Shown: positions 33,504 to 40,447 of the stretch, one piece after another
Layout: every line of letters begins with the position of its first letter
How positions within the stretch are numbered: the first letter of the stretch is position 1
Origin: Victivallales bacterium
GTDB lineage: Bacteria > Verrucomicrobiota > Lentisphaeria > Oligosphaerales > Oligosphaeraceae
Reading direction: 5' to 3'
Assembly (NCBI GenBank): GCA_017554445.1
Contig: JAFZIJ010000084.1
Coordinates: forward strand, 1-40,447
Length of the DNA stretch: 40,447 nucleotides
Program-made: the position numbers and the translations under genes
Notes under the pieces: model-generated
What the model was told of the DNA's origin: nothing
Seen by the model: only the letters and a program-made list of their open reading frames with translations
Databases searched by the model: none

Positions 33504-33995
33504 ATGCGACCGGTTCTCTACAAAACTCACGGCGGCCTCCCGCTCCAAAAACGAAACGCCTTTCTCACGTCTTTGAAACACGCCGTCGTCCATGCCGGAC
33601 TTCATGAAGAGCCCGGCATCCTGCAAATCATCATTTTGGACGCCCAGCGGATGGCGGAACTCAACGAACGCCATCTGCAACATCACGGCTCGACGGATGT
33701 CTTGACATTCGACCTCCGTAGCCAAACCATCCCTTTTGACGACGACTCACAGGATGAAAATGTCACCGCAGAAATCTACATCTGCCCCGAAGTCGCCGTC
33801 CAATATGCAACAGAACACCAACTGGATCCGTCACGCGAACTCCTTCTCTACGCCGTCCACGGCATGCTCCATCTTGCTGGATACGACGATATTGAAGACA
33901 ACGACCGTGCCAAAATGCGGCAGGCCGAAGCGCGGGTCATGAATAAACTGGAAGAGGACGGTGTCACGATAACAGGCTTTCTCAAATTCATATAG
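33504..33995 (+). CDS. ybeY: Endoribonuclease YbeY (16S rRNA maturation)
   Basis: YbeY is a metal-dependent RNase needed for 16S rRNA 3' processing and ribosome quality control. The 163-residue protein has the family's LNERHLQHHGSTDVLTFD, AEIYICPEVAVQYA and VHGMLHLAGYDDIEDNDRAKM. Two zinc ligands are present as His119 and His123, but the third position, usually His in GYDH, is Asp129. Similar departures occur in some YbeY groups, so loss of function is not implied. It sits between the PgpH-like and CorC-like genes, a common grouping. No Shine-Dalgarno sequence precedes the ATG, 17 bases after the previous stop. Confidence 0.93.
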   Translation: MRPVLYKTHGGLPLQKRNAFLTSLKHAVVHAGLHEEPGILQIIILDAQRMAELNERHLQHHGSTDVLTFDLRSQTIPFDDDSQDENVTAEIYICPEVAVQYATEHQLDPSRELLLYAVHGMLHLAGYDDIEDNDRAKMRQAEARVMNKLEEDGVTITGFLKFI

Positions 33996-34066
33996 CAAAG
34001 CCTGACTGAAGCCGTACGCCGTTTTCACCGTCTTCCATTCCATAACCATAAACCAAAGAACCAAAG

Positions 34067-35356
34067 ATGAAACCTCCTTTATGTCCGCTGATCGTCTCCT
34101 CAATCGCCACAATTATTGGCCTTGTCTGCTATTTCGGATATCTTGAACTAGAACGCTTTACAGGCGGAAAATTCAAAAAGCTAGAAGAACTGGACAAACA
34201 GCTCGCAGACAAATTGGACGAATGGCACCCCCTGCCGGAACGCCTCTTCACATCCGCCCGTTTCACAATCTTCCTCTGCCCCATGGTGGCCGTCATCGCC
34301 TTTGTCATCGCCTTGAAAGGCATCGACGAAAACACGCCGAAAGAACTCTTCATCATCGCGCCTGTGATTGTCGTCATCGGTTTCCTGCTGGCGGAAAACA
34401 TCGCGGCTCGTACATCCATCGTCGCCAACGCGAAAATCCTCTGCTTTTACATTCCTGTATTCAACATCTTTAGTTATTTGATCTTCCCGTTCGTCTGGTT
34501 GCTGGAAAAACCAATCAAAACACGTGAAGCGCAAGGCGAAACACAGGACATCAACACCGCCGAAGACGAAATCATGAGTCTTATCGACAAGAAGGAGGAA
34601 GGCGAGAAGATAGACTATGTCGATGATATCGAAGAGGATGAACGACGTATCGTCGCCGGAGCCTTCGAACTCGACGACACCACCGTCCATGAAATCATGA
34701 CGCCGCGTGTCGATATAGACGCCATCAGCGCTGACAGCAGTGTGGAAGATACCGTCAAGCTCATCCTCGAATCCGGCCACAGCCGCATTCCCGTCTATAA
34801 CCAGTCCATCGACCAGATCATCGGCGTCATCTACGCCAAAGACCTTCTGGACAAGAACAAAGTCTATGCGGCCAAATCACTTACGGATCTTGTCCATCCG
34901 CCCTACTATACCCCTGAGACAAAGAAGATCGGTGACCTCCTCGCCGAATTCCAGAAGAAGAAGACGCATTTCGCCATCGTCATCGACGAATACGGCGGCA
35001 CCTCCGGAATCGTCACATTTGAAGATATTCTCGAAGAGCTTGTCGGCGAAATCCAAGACGAATACGACGTCGAAGAAGTCCATGAACCGCAATGGACGCC
35101 AGACGCAGATGGATGGTACACGCTGGACGCCCGTACGCTGATTTCCGATATCCGCGACAATCTTGACATCGACCTTCCTGACAGCGACGACTATGACACC
35201 ATCGGCGGCTATCTGGCCGACGTCGCCGGCTGCATCCTTCAGGCGAACGAATCGCAGACGACGGATCTCCTTGAAATCCAAGTTCTTGACGCTACTCCTC
35301 GCGTTGTGAAGAAAATCAAACTCCGCCCCATCAAAGAAGAGGAAAAGGAAAAATAA
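34067..35356 (+). CDS. CorC/HlyC-family protein with CBS pair (CNNM-like)
   Basis: The 429-residue protein has an N-terminal membrane region with helices at about residues 6-26, 70-86, 95-115 and 122-148. A tandem CBS domain follows, starting at VHEIMTPRVDIDAISADSS and including GHSRIPVYNQSIDQIIGVIYAKDLL and HFAIVIDEYGGTSGIVTFEDILEELVGEI. The C-terminal part is a CorC/HlyC transporter-associated domain (YTLDARTLISDI, DYDTIGGYLADVAG). Relatives take part in magnesium and cobalt export or homeostasis. The pairing with ybeY mirrors ybeY-ybeX of enterobacteria. It is the last gene of its transcript and converges on rhaA. Confidence 0.9.
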   Translation: MKPPLCPLIVSSIATIIGLVCYFGYLELERFTGGKFKKLEELDKQLADKLDEWHPLPERLFTSARFTIFLCPMVAVIAFVIALKGIDENTPKELFIIAPVIVVIGFLLAENIAARTSIVANAKILCFYIPVFNIFSYLIFPFVWLLEKPIKTREAQGETQDINTAEDEIMSLIDKKEEGEKIDYVDDIEEDERRIVAGAFELDDTTVHEIMTPRVDIDAISADSSVEDTVKLILESGHSRIPVYNQSIDQIIGVIYAKDLLDKNKVYAAKSLTDLVHPPYYTPETKKIGDLLAEFQKKKTHFAIVIDEYGGTSGIVTFEDILEELVGEIQDEYDVEEVHEPQWTPDADGWYTLDARTLISDIRDNLDIDLPDSDDYDTIGGYLADVAGCILQANESQTTDLLEIQVLDATPRVVKKIKLRPIKEEEKEK

Positions 35357-35357
35357 A

Positions 35358-35383
35358 GGCGGCCGCTTTTTCCAGCGACCGCC
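35358..35383 (-). terminator. Terminator of the rhamnose operon (convergent site)
   Basis: The arms 35358-35366 and 35375-35383 form a 9-bp stem. On the minus strand it has one G-T pair and is followed by TTTATTTTTCC. On the plus strand the same pair is a C-A mismatch with few T, so it suits the minus-strand rhaA transcript better. Confidence 0.6.
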
Positions 35384-35413
35384 ATTAACCGAAACAAGTT
35401 CGATGATTTGTCG

Positions 35414-36673
35414 TCACCCGCGTGCGAGCAGATTCTTCTGCTCGTAGAATCGGATGGTATCCAGATATTCGCCGCCGACGGGAACATTGTTCTTCTCGCA
35501 GAAGTAGTCCCAAACGGCACACCACGGCAGGCCTTTCGCCTCTTCCTGCAATGCGAGACGACCAGTGAAATCAAACGCATCCTCACAAGCCTGAATTTCT
35601 GCACGTGGTTCCAACAACGCAATTAGCAACGCTTTCTGCATGTTGCGCGCACCGATGACCCATGCTGCGACACGGTTGATGCTCGCGTCGAAATAGTCGA
35701 GACAGATGTGGATCTTGTCCAGATAGTCATACGCAACGGTTTCGCGGGCGATGCCCAGCAGTTCGTCGTTGACGAGAATCACATGGTCGCTGTCCCAATG
35801 GACACCGCGGCTCACATGCAGCAAGAGGCGGCCTTGCTGGCAGCAGATGGCGGAAATCTTGTCGCCGATGTTTTCCGTCGGATGGAAATGGCCGGAATCC
35901 AGACACACCAACACGTTTTTCCGTGCGGCATACGTCAGATAGAAGTCGGCGGAACCGACCGTGCAGCTTTCCGCGCCGATGCCGAACAATTTCGGTTCGA
36001 CGGCATCCAATTCGTATTTATCACTGATTTTCTCCGCAAAGCATTCGTCCAATGATTCCAGAAGCCGTTTACGAGCGGCATAACGGTCAGACGGTGCATC
36101 TTTGTAACCATCTGGCGCCCAGAAGTTCACGACGCATGGTGTGCCCAACTCCTTACCGAACTTCGCACCGATCTTGCGGACGGCCTTGCCGTGATCGATC
36201 CAGAATTTGCGGATGGCAGGATCCGGATGGGACAATGACAGGCCATGATCCAGTTTCGGATGCGAATAGAACGCAGGCGCGATGTCAAAACCAATTTTAT
36301 TCGCCTTTGTCCAATCGAGCCATCCGCGATAGTTGTCCAACGTGAAACGGTCGCGATCCACGCCGGGGAACATCTTGTCAACTTGATGGGACTGCAAGCA
36401 GACACGATGCTTTCCAGGAATCAAACGCAGAGCCACTTCCAAATCGGCCCGCAGTTCGTCTGAATTCCGTGCACAGCCTGGATAATTGCCCGTCACTTGG
36501 CAACCGCCCGTCAAGGCATGATTCGTCTCTTCAAATCCTTTGACGTCATCGCCTTGCCACGCGTGAATCGAAATCTGGATGGCCTTCAGCGCCGCCATCG
36601 CCGCTTCTGTATCGACTCCATGCGATGCATAGATTTCGCGCGCCAATTTGTACATTTTTTCAACAGTTTTCAT
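35414..36673 (-). CDS. rhaA: L-rhamnose isomerase
   Basis: RhaA converts L-rhamnose to L-rhamnulose. The 419-residue product equals the E. coli enzyme in length. It shares HAWQGDDVKGFE, GNYPGCARNSDELRADLE, GLSLSHPDPAIRKFWIDH, FGIGAESCTVGSADFY, CLDSGHFHPTENIGDKIS, WDSDHV and FDASINRVAAWVIGARNMQKALL, covering the metal and substrate ligands. AGGAGG precedes the ATG at 36673 by 6 bases. An upstream in-frame ATG at 36802 lies inside the preceding gene and has no homology. The start overlaps the FAD oxidoreductase stop by 4 bases. Confidence 0.97.
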   Translation of the reverse strand: MKTVEKMYKLAREIYASHGVDTEAAMAALKAIQISIHAWQGDDVKGFEETNHALTGGCQVTGNYPGCARNSDELRADLEVALRLIPGKHRVCLQSHQVDKMFPGVDRDRFTLDNYRGWLDWTKANKIGFDIAPAFYSHPKLDHGLSLSHPDPAIRKFWIDHGKAVRKIGAKFGKELGTPCVVNFWAPDGYKDAPSDRYAARKRLLESLDECFAEKISDKYELDAVEPKLFGIGAESCTVGSADFYLTYAARKNVLVCLDSGHFHPTENIGDKISAICCQQGRLLLHVSRGVHWDSDHVILVNDELLGIARETVAYDYLDKIHICLDYFDASINRVAAWVIGARNMQKALLIALLEPRAEIQACEDAFDFTGRLALQEEAKGLPWCAVWDYFCEKNNVPVGGEYLDTIRFYEQKNLLARG

Positions 36674-37947
36674 ATTTTTCCTCCTTTGTTTATGGACTCT
36701 ATCACAATGCCAGGCTCCATTCTGACCAATGAGCGAACAGAAACATTTTTCACTGCGGCGATGGCCGCCAATACGCCGGCCGCCTCCCCCATCTTCAGGC
36801 AATCACCCGTCACGCGATATGCCGCATGCGCGACGAAACTGCCTGAAATGCAACGCCCCGCCGTCAGCAGATTATCCACTTTCAACGGGACGAGCGAACG
36901 AAGCGGAATATCGAATCCCTTGTGCCCAAAGCACGTCTGCGTCGATTTGGACGGTTCGTGGATATCGACGCCAAAACGCACCAGACAAATGCCGTCGTCA
37001 TGGCGGTGTGCTTCTTTCACATCATTGTCCGTAATATAATACTCTCCCCGAATGCGCCGTGTCTCGCGGACTCCAATGACCATCGGAAGCTCCATCAGAT
37101 AGACATCGCCCAAGACAGGACGGATCGCCTTGAAAAGCTCCATCGCGCGACGAATCTGCTGCCGCCCTTCAAGCGTGGCTTTGGACAATTCGTCGCCGTC
37201 CGTCCCCAGCCGATGGCGGATATGTGTCCACTGGATCAACGCCTCGCCTTCCCGCGGAAGCTTGATGATGGCGGGATTGTTGAACGGCACTCCTTCCAAA
37301 ACATCCGTTTCCGCAACGACTTGCGTCAGCGCCTTGTAGAAACCGTTCGTGTCGTCTCGCCCGTATTCCGTTTTGACGCCGCCGATTTTGAACATCATCG
37401 TCATCGGCTGGCATGCACCGTCCGCAGGTCCTCCGATTTCGAACGGCGCACCCGCACGGGCGGCAATATCGCCGTCCCCCGTGCAGTCGATGACCGTCTT
37501 CGCCAAAATCGCCTGCGGGCCTGATTTGTTTTCCACAATCACGCCCTTCAGTACGCCGTCTTCCATGATCGGCTCCGTGGCCATCGTATAGAAAAGGATG
37601 TCGATGCCCGCGTCCAGCGCCAGTTCATCAAGAAGCATGGCCATTTCCGTCGGATCGAAGGAGATGTCCCACAAGCCGCCCCAACAGCCGCGAGCCTGCA
37701 ACGCCTCCCGCAGCTCACGGTTCAGCCCGTCATGGTGGCGATTGTCGAAAAACGGACTCAGCAGCCCCAACGTCCACATGCCGCCAAGCTTCCCGCCATA
37801 TTCGACAAGCGTCGTCCGCGCACCAGCCCGCGCGGCGGAAATCGCCGCGCCACAGCCAGCCGGTCCTGCACCGACTACCAATACATCGCATTCATTGCGG
37901 ACTGGAATATCCTTTGCTTTTCGTATGATGTTCATCATCAATGTCAT
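36670..37947 (-). CDS. FAD-dependent oxidoreductase (FAD_oxidored, pfam12831-like)
   Basis: The 425-residue protein has an N-terminal FAD-binding motif (DVLVVGAGPAGCGAAISAARAGARTTLVE) followed by GGKLGGMWTLGLLSPFFD. Further on are TVIDCTGDGDIAARAGAPFE and the C-terminal FAD motif LLTAGRCISGSFVAHAAYRVTGDCLKMGEAAG, which fits the FAD_oxidored family frequent in Planctomycetes, Verrucomicrobia and Lentisphaerae beside sugar genes. The substrate is not known. It lies between rhaB (18 bases upstream) and rhaA (4-base overlap), so it is translationally coupled to rhamnose isomerase and probably acts on rhamnose or a rhamnose-linked compound. Several starts (37947, 37938, 37935) are possible; none has a clear ribosome site. 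Confidence 0.88.
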   Translation of the reverse strand: MTLMMNIIRKAKDIPVRNECDVLVVGAGPAGCGAAISAARAGARTTLVEYGGKLGGMWTLGLLSPFFDNRHHDGLNRELREALQARGCWGGLWDISFDPTEMAMLLDELALDAGIDILFYTMATEPIMEDGVLKGVIVENKSGPQAILAKTVIDCTGDGDIAARAGAPFEIGGPADGACQPMTMMFKIGGVKTEYGRDDTNGFYKALTQVVAETDVLEGVPFNNPAIIKLPREGEALIQWTHIRHRLGTDGDELSKATLEGRQQIRRAMELFKAIRPVLGDVYLMELPMVIGVRETRRIRGEYYITDNDVKEAHRHDDGICLVRFGVDIHEPSKSTQTCFGHKGFDIPLRSLVPLKVDNLLTAGRCISGSFVAHAAYRVTGDCLKMGEAAGVLAAIAAVKNVSVRSLVRMEPGIVIESINKGGKI

Positions 37948-37965
37948 AGGAATACGCCGTTTACA

Positions 37966-39432
37966 TTACTGCACTGAAAGGAATTTTTTGTAGGCGGCTT
38001 CCCACTTGTCCTTATCCTGCGGCAGATAGACGTTTGTCTCCGTACTCGCGCGGATGATGTCGCGGCCTTCCTGCAGCGACTTGATGTCGCCCAACGCCAA
38101 CGCCTGACCGATGATGTTGCCCAACGCCGTCGCTTCGACTGGCCCAGTCTGGACAGGACGGCCAATGGCGTTCGCCGTGAACTGATTCAGAATGATGTTC
38201 TTGCAACCGCCGCCAACGAGATGCAGCATGTCGATCTTCTTGCCAGTGACGGCTTCGATTTCGTCCAGCGACTGGCGGTAGCGCATCGCCAATGATTCAA
38301 GAGCCGTGCGGAGAATCTGCCCGGGCGTTTCGGGAACGGGCTGGCCGGTCTTCTTGCAGTAGGCAGCGATGCGAGCAGGCATGTCGCCTGGCGCGACAAA
38401 CGACTGGTCATTCGGATTGATGAATGAACGGAACGGCTCCGCTTCGTTGGCGAATTCATCCAATTCGTCAAACGTGTACTTCTTGCCGCGGCGCTTCCAT
38501 TCCGTGCGGCATTCTTGTATCAGCCACAAGCCCATGATGTTCTTCAGGAAACGGATGGTCCCGCCGACGCCGCCTTCATTCGTGTAGTTTGCCGCCATCG
38601 CTGCATCCGTCACCAACGGCTTGTCCAATTCAACGCCCAACAGGCTCCATGTGCCACTGCTCAGATACGCCCACGACTTGCCGCTTTGCGCGGGAACGGC
38701 CGCCACGGCGGATGCCGTGTCATGCGTTCCGACCAACACGACGGGAATCGCGCCGCACTTCAGTTCTTCCTGCAACTGCGGCAGCAACGTTCCCGCCAGC
38801 GAGCAGGCAGGCTTGATTTCAGGGAACAACGACCGCTTCAGTCCCAACGCGTCGATGATCTCCCACGCCCAATCCTTCGTCGTCGGATTGTACAGCTGCG
38901 ATGTCGTCGCGATACTGTATTCGGCGGACTTGTCGCCGTAGAACAGATACGTCAAGGCGTTCGGGATGAACAGCAGTTTGTCGGCGATCTTCAGCACCTG
39001 ATCGTCGTCTCGAACGGACGCCGCCAACTGGAAGATGGAATTCAGCGTAATGAACTGGATACCAGTCAGTTCGTAGATTTTCTTCTGCGGAACGCGATTG
39101 AACATCCACGGCATGACATCGTCCGTGCGCGGATCGCGATAGTTGTGCGGAATACCCGCGAAGAAACCATTTTTGTCGATGAACGCGTAATCGACGCCCC
39201 ATGTATCAATGGCGATGGCCGACAGATTGGCACCCGCCTCCAATGTCTTCTTCAAACCGAGCTTCATTTCATTGAAAAGGCCCAGCAGATTCCAGAAGAG
39301 ACCGCCATTGATGGACATCGGCCCGTTTTCGAAACGATGCATTTCCTCCAACGTCACTTTGCCGTTGTCAATCGTGCCCAGAATTGCGCGGCCGCTGGAC
39401 GCGCCCAAATCAAATGCCAGATACTGCTTCAT
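37966..39432 (-). CDS. rhaB: Rhamnulokinase
   Basis: RhaB phosphorylates L-rhamnulose to L-rhamnulose 1-phosphate. The 488-residue FGGY-type kinase has YLAFDLGASSGRAILG, AIDTWGVDYAFID, HNYRDPRTDDVM, VVLVGTHDTASAVAAVP, YLSSGTWSLLGVE, NEGGVGGTIRFLKNIMGLWLIQECR and MLHLVGGGCKNIILNQFTANA, a pattern specific to rhamnulokinases. AAAGGAATCAAG precedes the ATG. It heads rhaB-FAD oxidoreductase-rhaA. No rhamnulose-1-phosphate aldolase is visible, so the rest of the pathway must be elsewhere. An AT-rich 69-base gap to the upstream phosphoesterase contains possible -10 sequences. Confidence 0.96.
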   Translation of the reverse strand: MKQYLAFDLGASSGRAILGTIDNGKVTLEEMHRFENGPMSINGGLFWNLLGLFNEMKLGLKKTLEAGANLSAIAIDTWGVDYAFIDKNGFFAGIPHNYRDPRTDDVMPWMFNRVPQKKIYELTGIQFITLNSIFQLAASVRDDDQVLKIADKLLFIPNALTYLFYGDKSAEYSIATTSQLYNPTTKDWAWEIIDALGLKRSLFPEIKPACSLAGTLLPQLQEELKCGAIPVVLVGTHDTASAVAAVPAQSGKSWAYLSSGTWSLLGVELDKPLVTDAAMAANYTNEGGVGGTIRFLKNIMGLWLIQECRTEWKRRGKKYTFDELDEFANEAEPFRSFINPNDQSFVAPGDMPARIAAYCKKTGQPVPETPGQILRTALESLAMRYRQSLDEIEAVTGKKIDMLHLVGGGCKNIILNQFTANAIGRPVQTGPVEATALGNIIGQALALGDIKSLQEGRDIIRASTETNVYLPQDKDKWEAAYKKFLSVQ

Positions 39433-39501
39433 CTTGATTCCTTTTTGCGTTGCGTTTTTTGATTTACTATACCTTTATATAATAATATTTAAAAATTCTG
39501 A

Positions 39502-40299
39502 TTATATTTTTACTAAATTACATTCTATTGTCTCATTGATATCGACGACGGCCACATGCCGCGTGATCGTCATCGCCCCCGCGCATACCTGCGCCCAACC
39601 GCCGTGCCGCCAGATGAACGGCTTATGCAGATGCCCGCACAAAAGCACGTCAAACAGCCCTTCCTCCGCCCATTGCCGCAAGTCGTTTTCGATGTTTATC
39701 TTCCGTCGCCACCCAAGGCCACCGCCGTAATAATCCACCATTGGAAAATGGCAGACCACCACGCGGCGTTCGCCGTCCATGCGTTCACGTCGTAACATCG
39801 TCTCCAGACGCTGCTTGGCGTCATCTGTCAACAGTCCCGCCGATTTCCACGGCGGCATCGGCGCCGCTCCATCGATTAAGATGAAACGGACATCGCCGAA
39901 CACTTTTTCCGCAGGAAAGGCTTCTCGTCCGAAGCCGTTCAGTTCCAGACATGTCCGTTCAAGCGCCGTCCGGTTTCGCCGATGGGCGACGTATGCGTCA
40001 TGGTTCCCTGGCACATACATGAAACGCTCTCCGTAACGTTCCGCCAACGGCTTCAAAACCGCCAACGCTCTCTCGAACTCCGACGGTTCGGCGATGCTTC
40101 CCAAATCCCCTGTGCAAACAACGACGTCCGGATTGACTTTCTCCACCAACGGCAGCAACCGTTCAACGGATCTGAAGTCCTGACGCGAACGACGGCGGAC
40201 ATGCTGTGTGAACACGCCCAGAACACGCTTGTCCAGCAACCAGCCGAAACCAGCTGGCCAGTTTCCAAGATGCATGTCCGACAAATGCAGTATTTTCAC
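39502..40299 (-). CDS. Calcineurin-like metallophosphoesterase
   Basis: The 265-residue soluble protein has the five-block metal site: ILHLSDMHLG (Asp8, His10), VVVCTGDLGS (Asp65), YVPGNHDAY (Asn99-His100-Asp101), VVVCHFPMVDY and LLCGHLHKPF. Relatives include cAMP phosphodiesterases, UDP-diacylglucosamine hydrolases and nuclease-related proteins; the substrate cannot be assigned. The insert at residues 14-40 (a Trp/Arg-rich stretch) is seen in several uncharacterised members. It lies 69 bases upstream of rhaB on the same strand, so co-transcription is possible but not needed. Confidence 0.88.
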   Translation of the reverse strand: MKILHLSDMHLGNWPAGFGWLLDKRVLGVFTQHVRRRSRQDFRSVERLLPLVEKVNPDVVVCTGDLGSIAEPSEFERALAVLKPLAERYGERFMYVPGNHDAYVAHRRNRTALERTCLELNGFGREAFPAEKVFGDVRFILIDGAAPMPPWKSAGLLTDDAKQRLETMLRRERMDGERRVVVCHFPMVDYYGGGLGWRRKINIENDLRQWAEEGLFDVLLCGHLHKPFIWRHGGWAQVCAGAMTITRHVAVVDINETIECNLVKI

Positions 40300-40415
40300 A
40301 GTTTCCGCGTCTCCAATACCATTTAATTATAAACACAAACTAAAAAAATACCATCAAAACAACGGAGTTCAAGTTGCCTTCATAAGACATCTGCCCGCTT
40401 AGTGCTATAGTATTC

Positions 40416-40447
40416 ATGCCATTTCACATCCAAACCGCCATTCGCCC
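40416..40447 (+). CDS. Possible start of a coding region running off the right edge
   Basis: An ATG at 40416 opens a frame of ten codons (MPFHIQTAIR) to the edge. A TGC-TATAGT extended -10 (40403-40411) lies only 5 bases before it, so the transcript would be leaderless or nearly so. Too little sequence is visible to confirm a gene. Confidence 0.25.
   Translation, partial: MPFHIQTAIR

Overview
The window looks like a chromosomal segment of a Gram-negative, carbohydrate-degrading bacterium of the Verrucomicrobiota/Lentisphaerota type (inference, no search run). The pointers are two secreted clan GH-A-like glycosidases, a secreted SUMF1-domain protein whose ending and overall wording resemble a family expanded in Lentisphaerae, a rhamnose operon, a secreted esterase and several sugar-metabolism enzymes, set among ordinary housekeeping genes. 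No phage, insertion sequence or CRISPR array was seen.

Positions 1-9,670 (mostly minus strand) are core information-processing genes. They comprise the start of tuf with an upstream tRNA-Thr(GGT), rpsA (ribosomal protein S1), ispG with an upstream zinc-ribbon pseudokinase, a plus-strand tRNA-Glu(TTC), and the chain hisB - thrS - infC - rpmI - rplT. infC appears to begin at a rare ATC codon behind a strong Shine-Dalgarno sequence, and thrS lacks the usual N-terminal TGS domain.

Positions 9,860-18,363 (plus) form a tightly packed four-gene cluster: two polytopic GT-C-like membrane glycosyltransferases and two large exported glycoside hydrolases. Starts and stops overlap at the first two junctions. 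The reverse strand from 20,084 to 18,425 carries a ribbon-helix-helix/PIN toxin-antitoxin pair, followed by an exported SUMF1-like gene that overlaps the toxin by 4 bases. A perfect inverted repeat sits on the promoter of this operon.

Positions 20,374-29,561 (plus) hold a hydroxypyruvate-isomerase-like enzyme, a small GC-rich tandem palindromic repeat, a Gfo/Idh/MocA dehydrogenase with an odd Cys/Lys/Ala tail, an unrecognised Pro/Ala/Lys-rich protein with a C-terminal membrane anchor, an exported alpha/beta hydrolase and a long Lhr-type helicase. Positions 29,730-35,356 (plus) carry acpP, fabF, a PgpH-like 7TM-HD phosphohydrolase, ybeY and a CorC/HlyC-type CBS protein.

Positions 35,414-40,299 (minus) run metallophosphoesterase - rhaB - FAD oxidoreductase - rhaA. 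The last three form a rhamnose catabolism operon without a visible aldolase. Several of the better promoters I could pick out share a 16-base spacer, and three of them share the -10 hexamer TATCTT.
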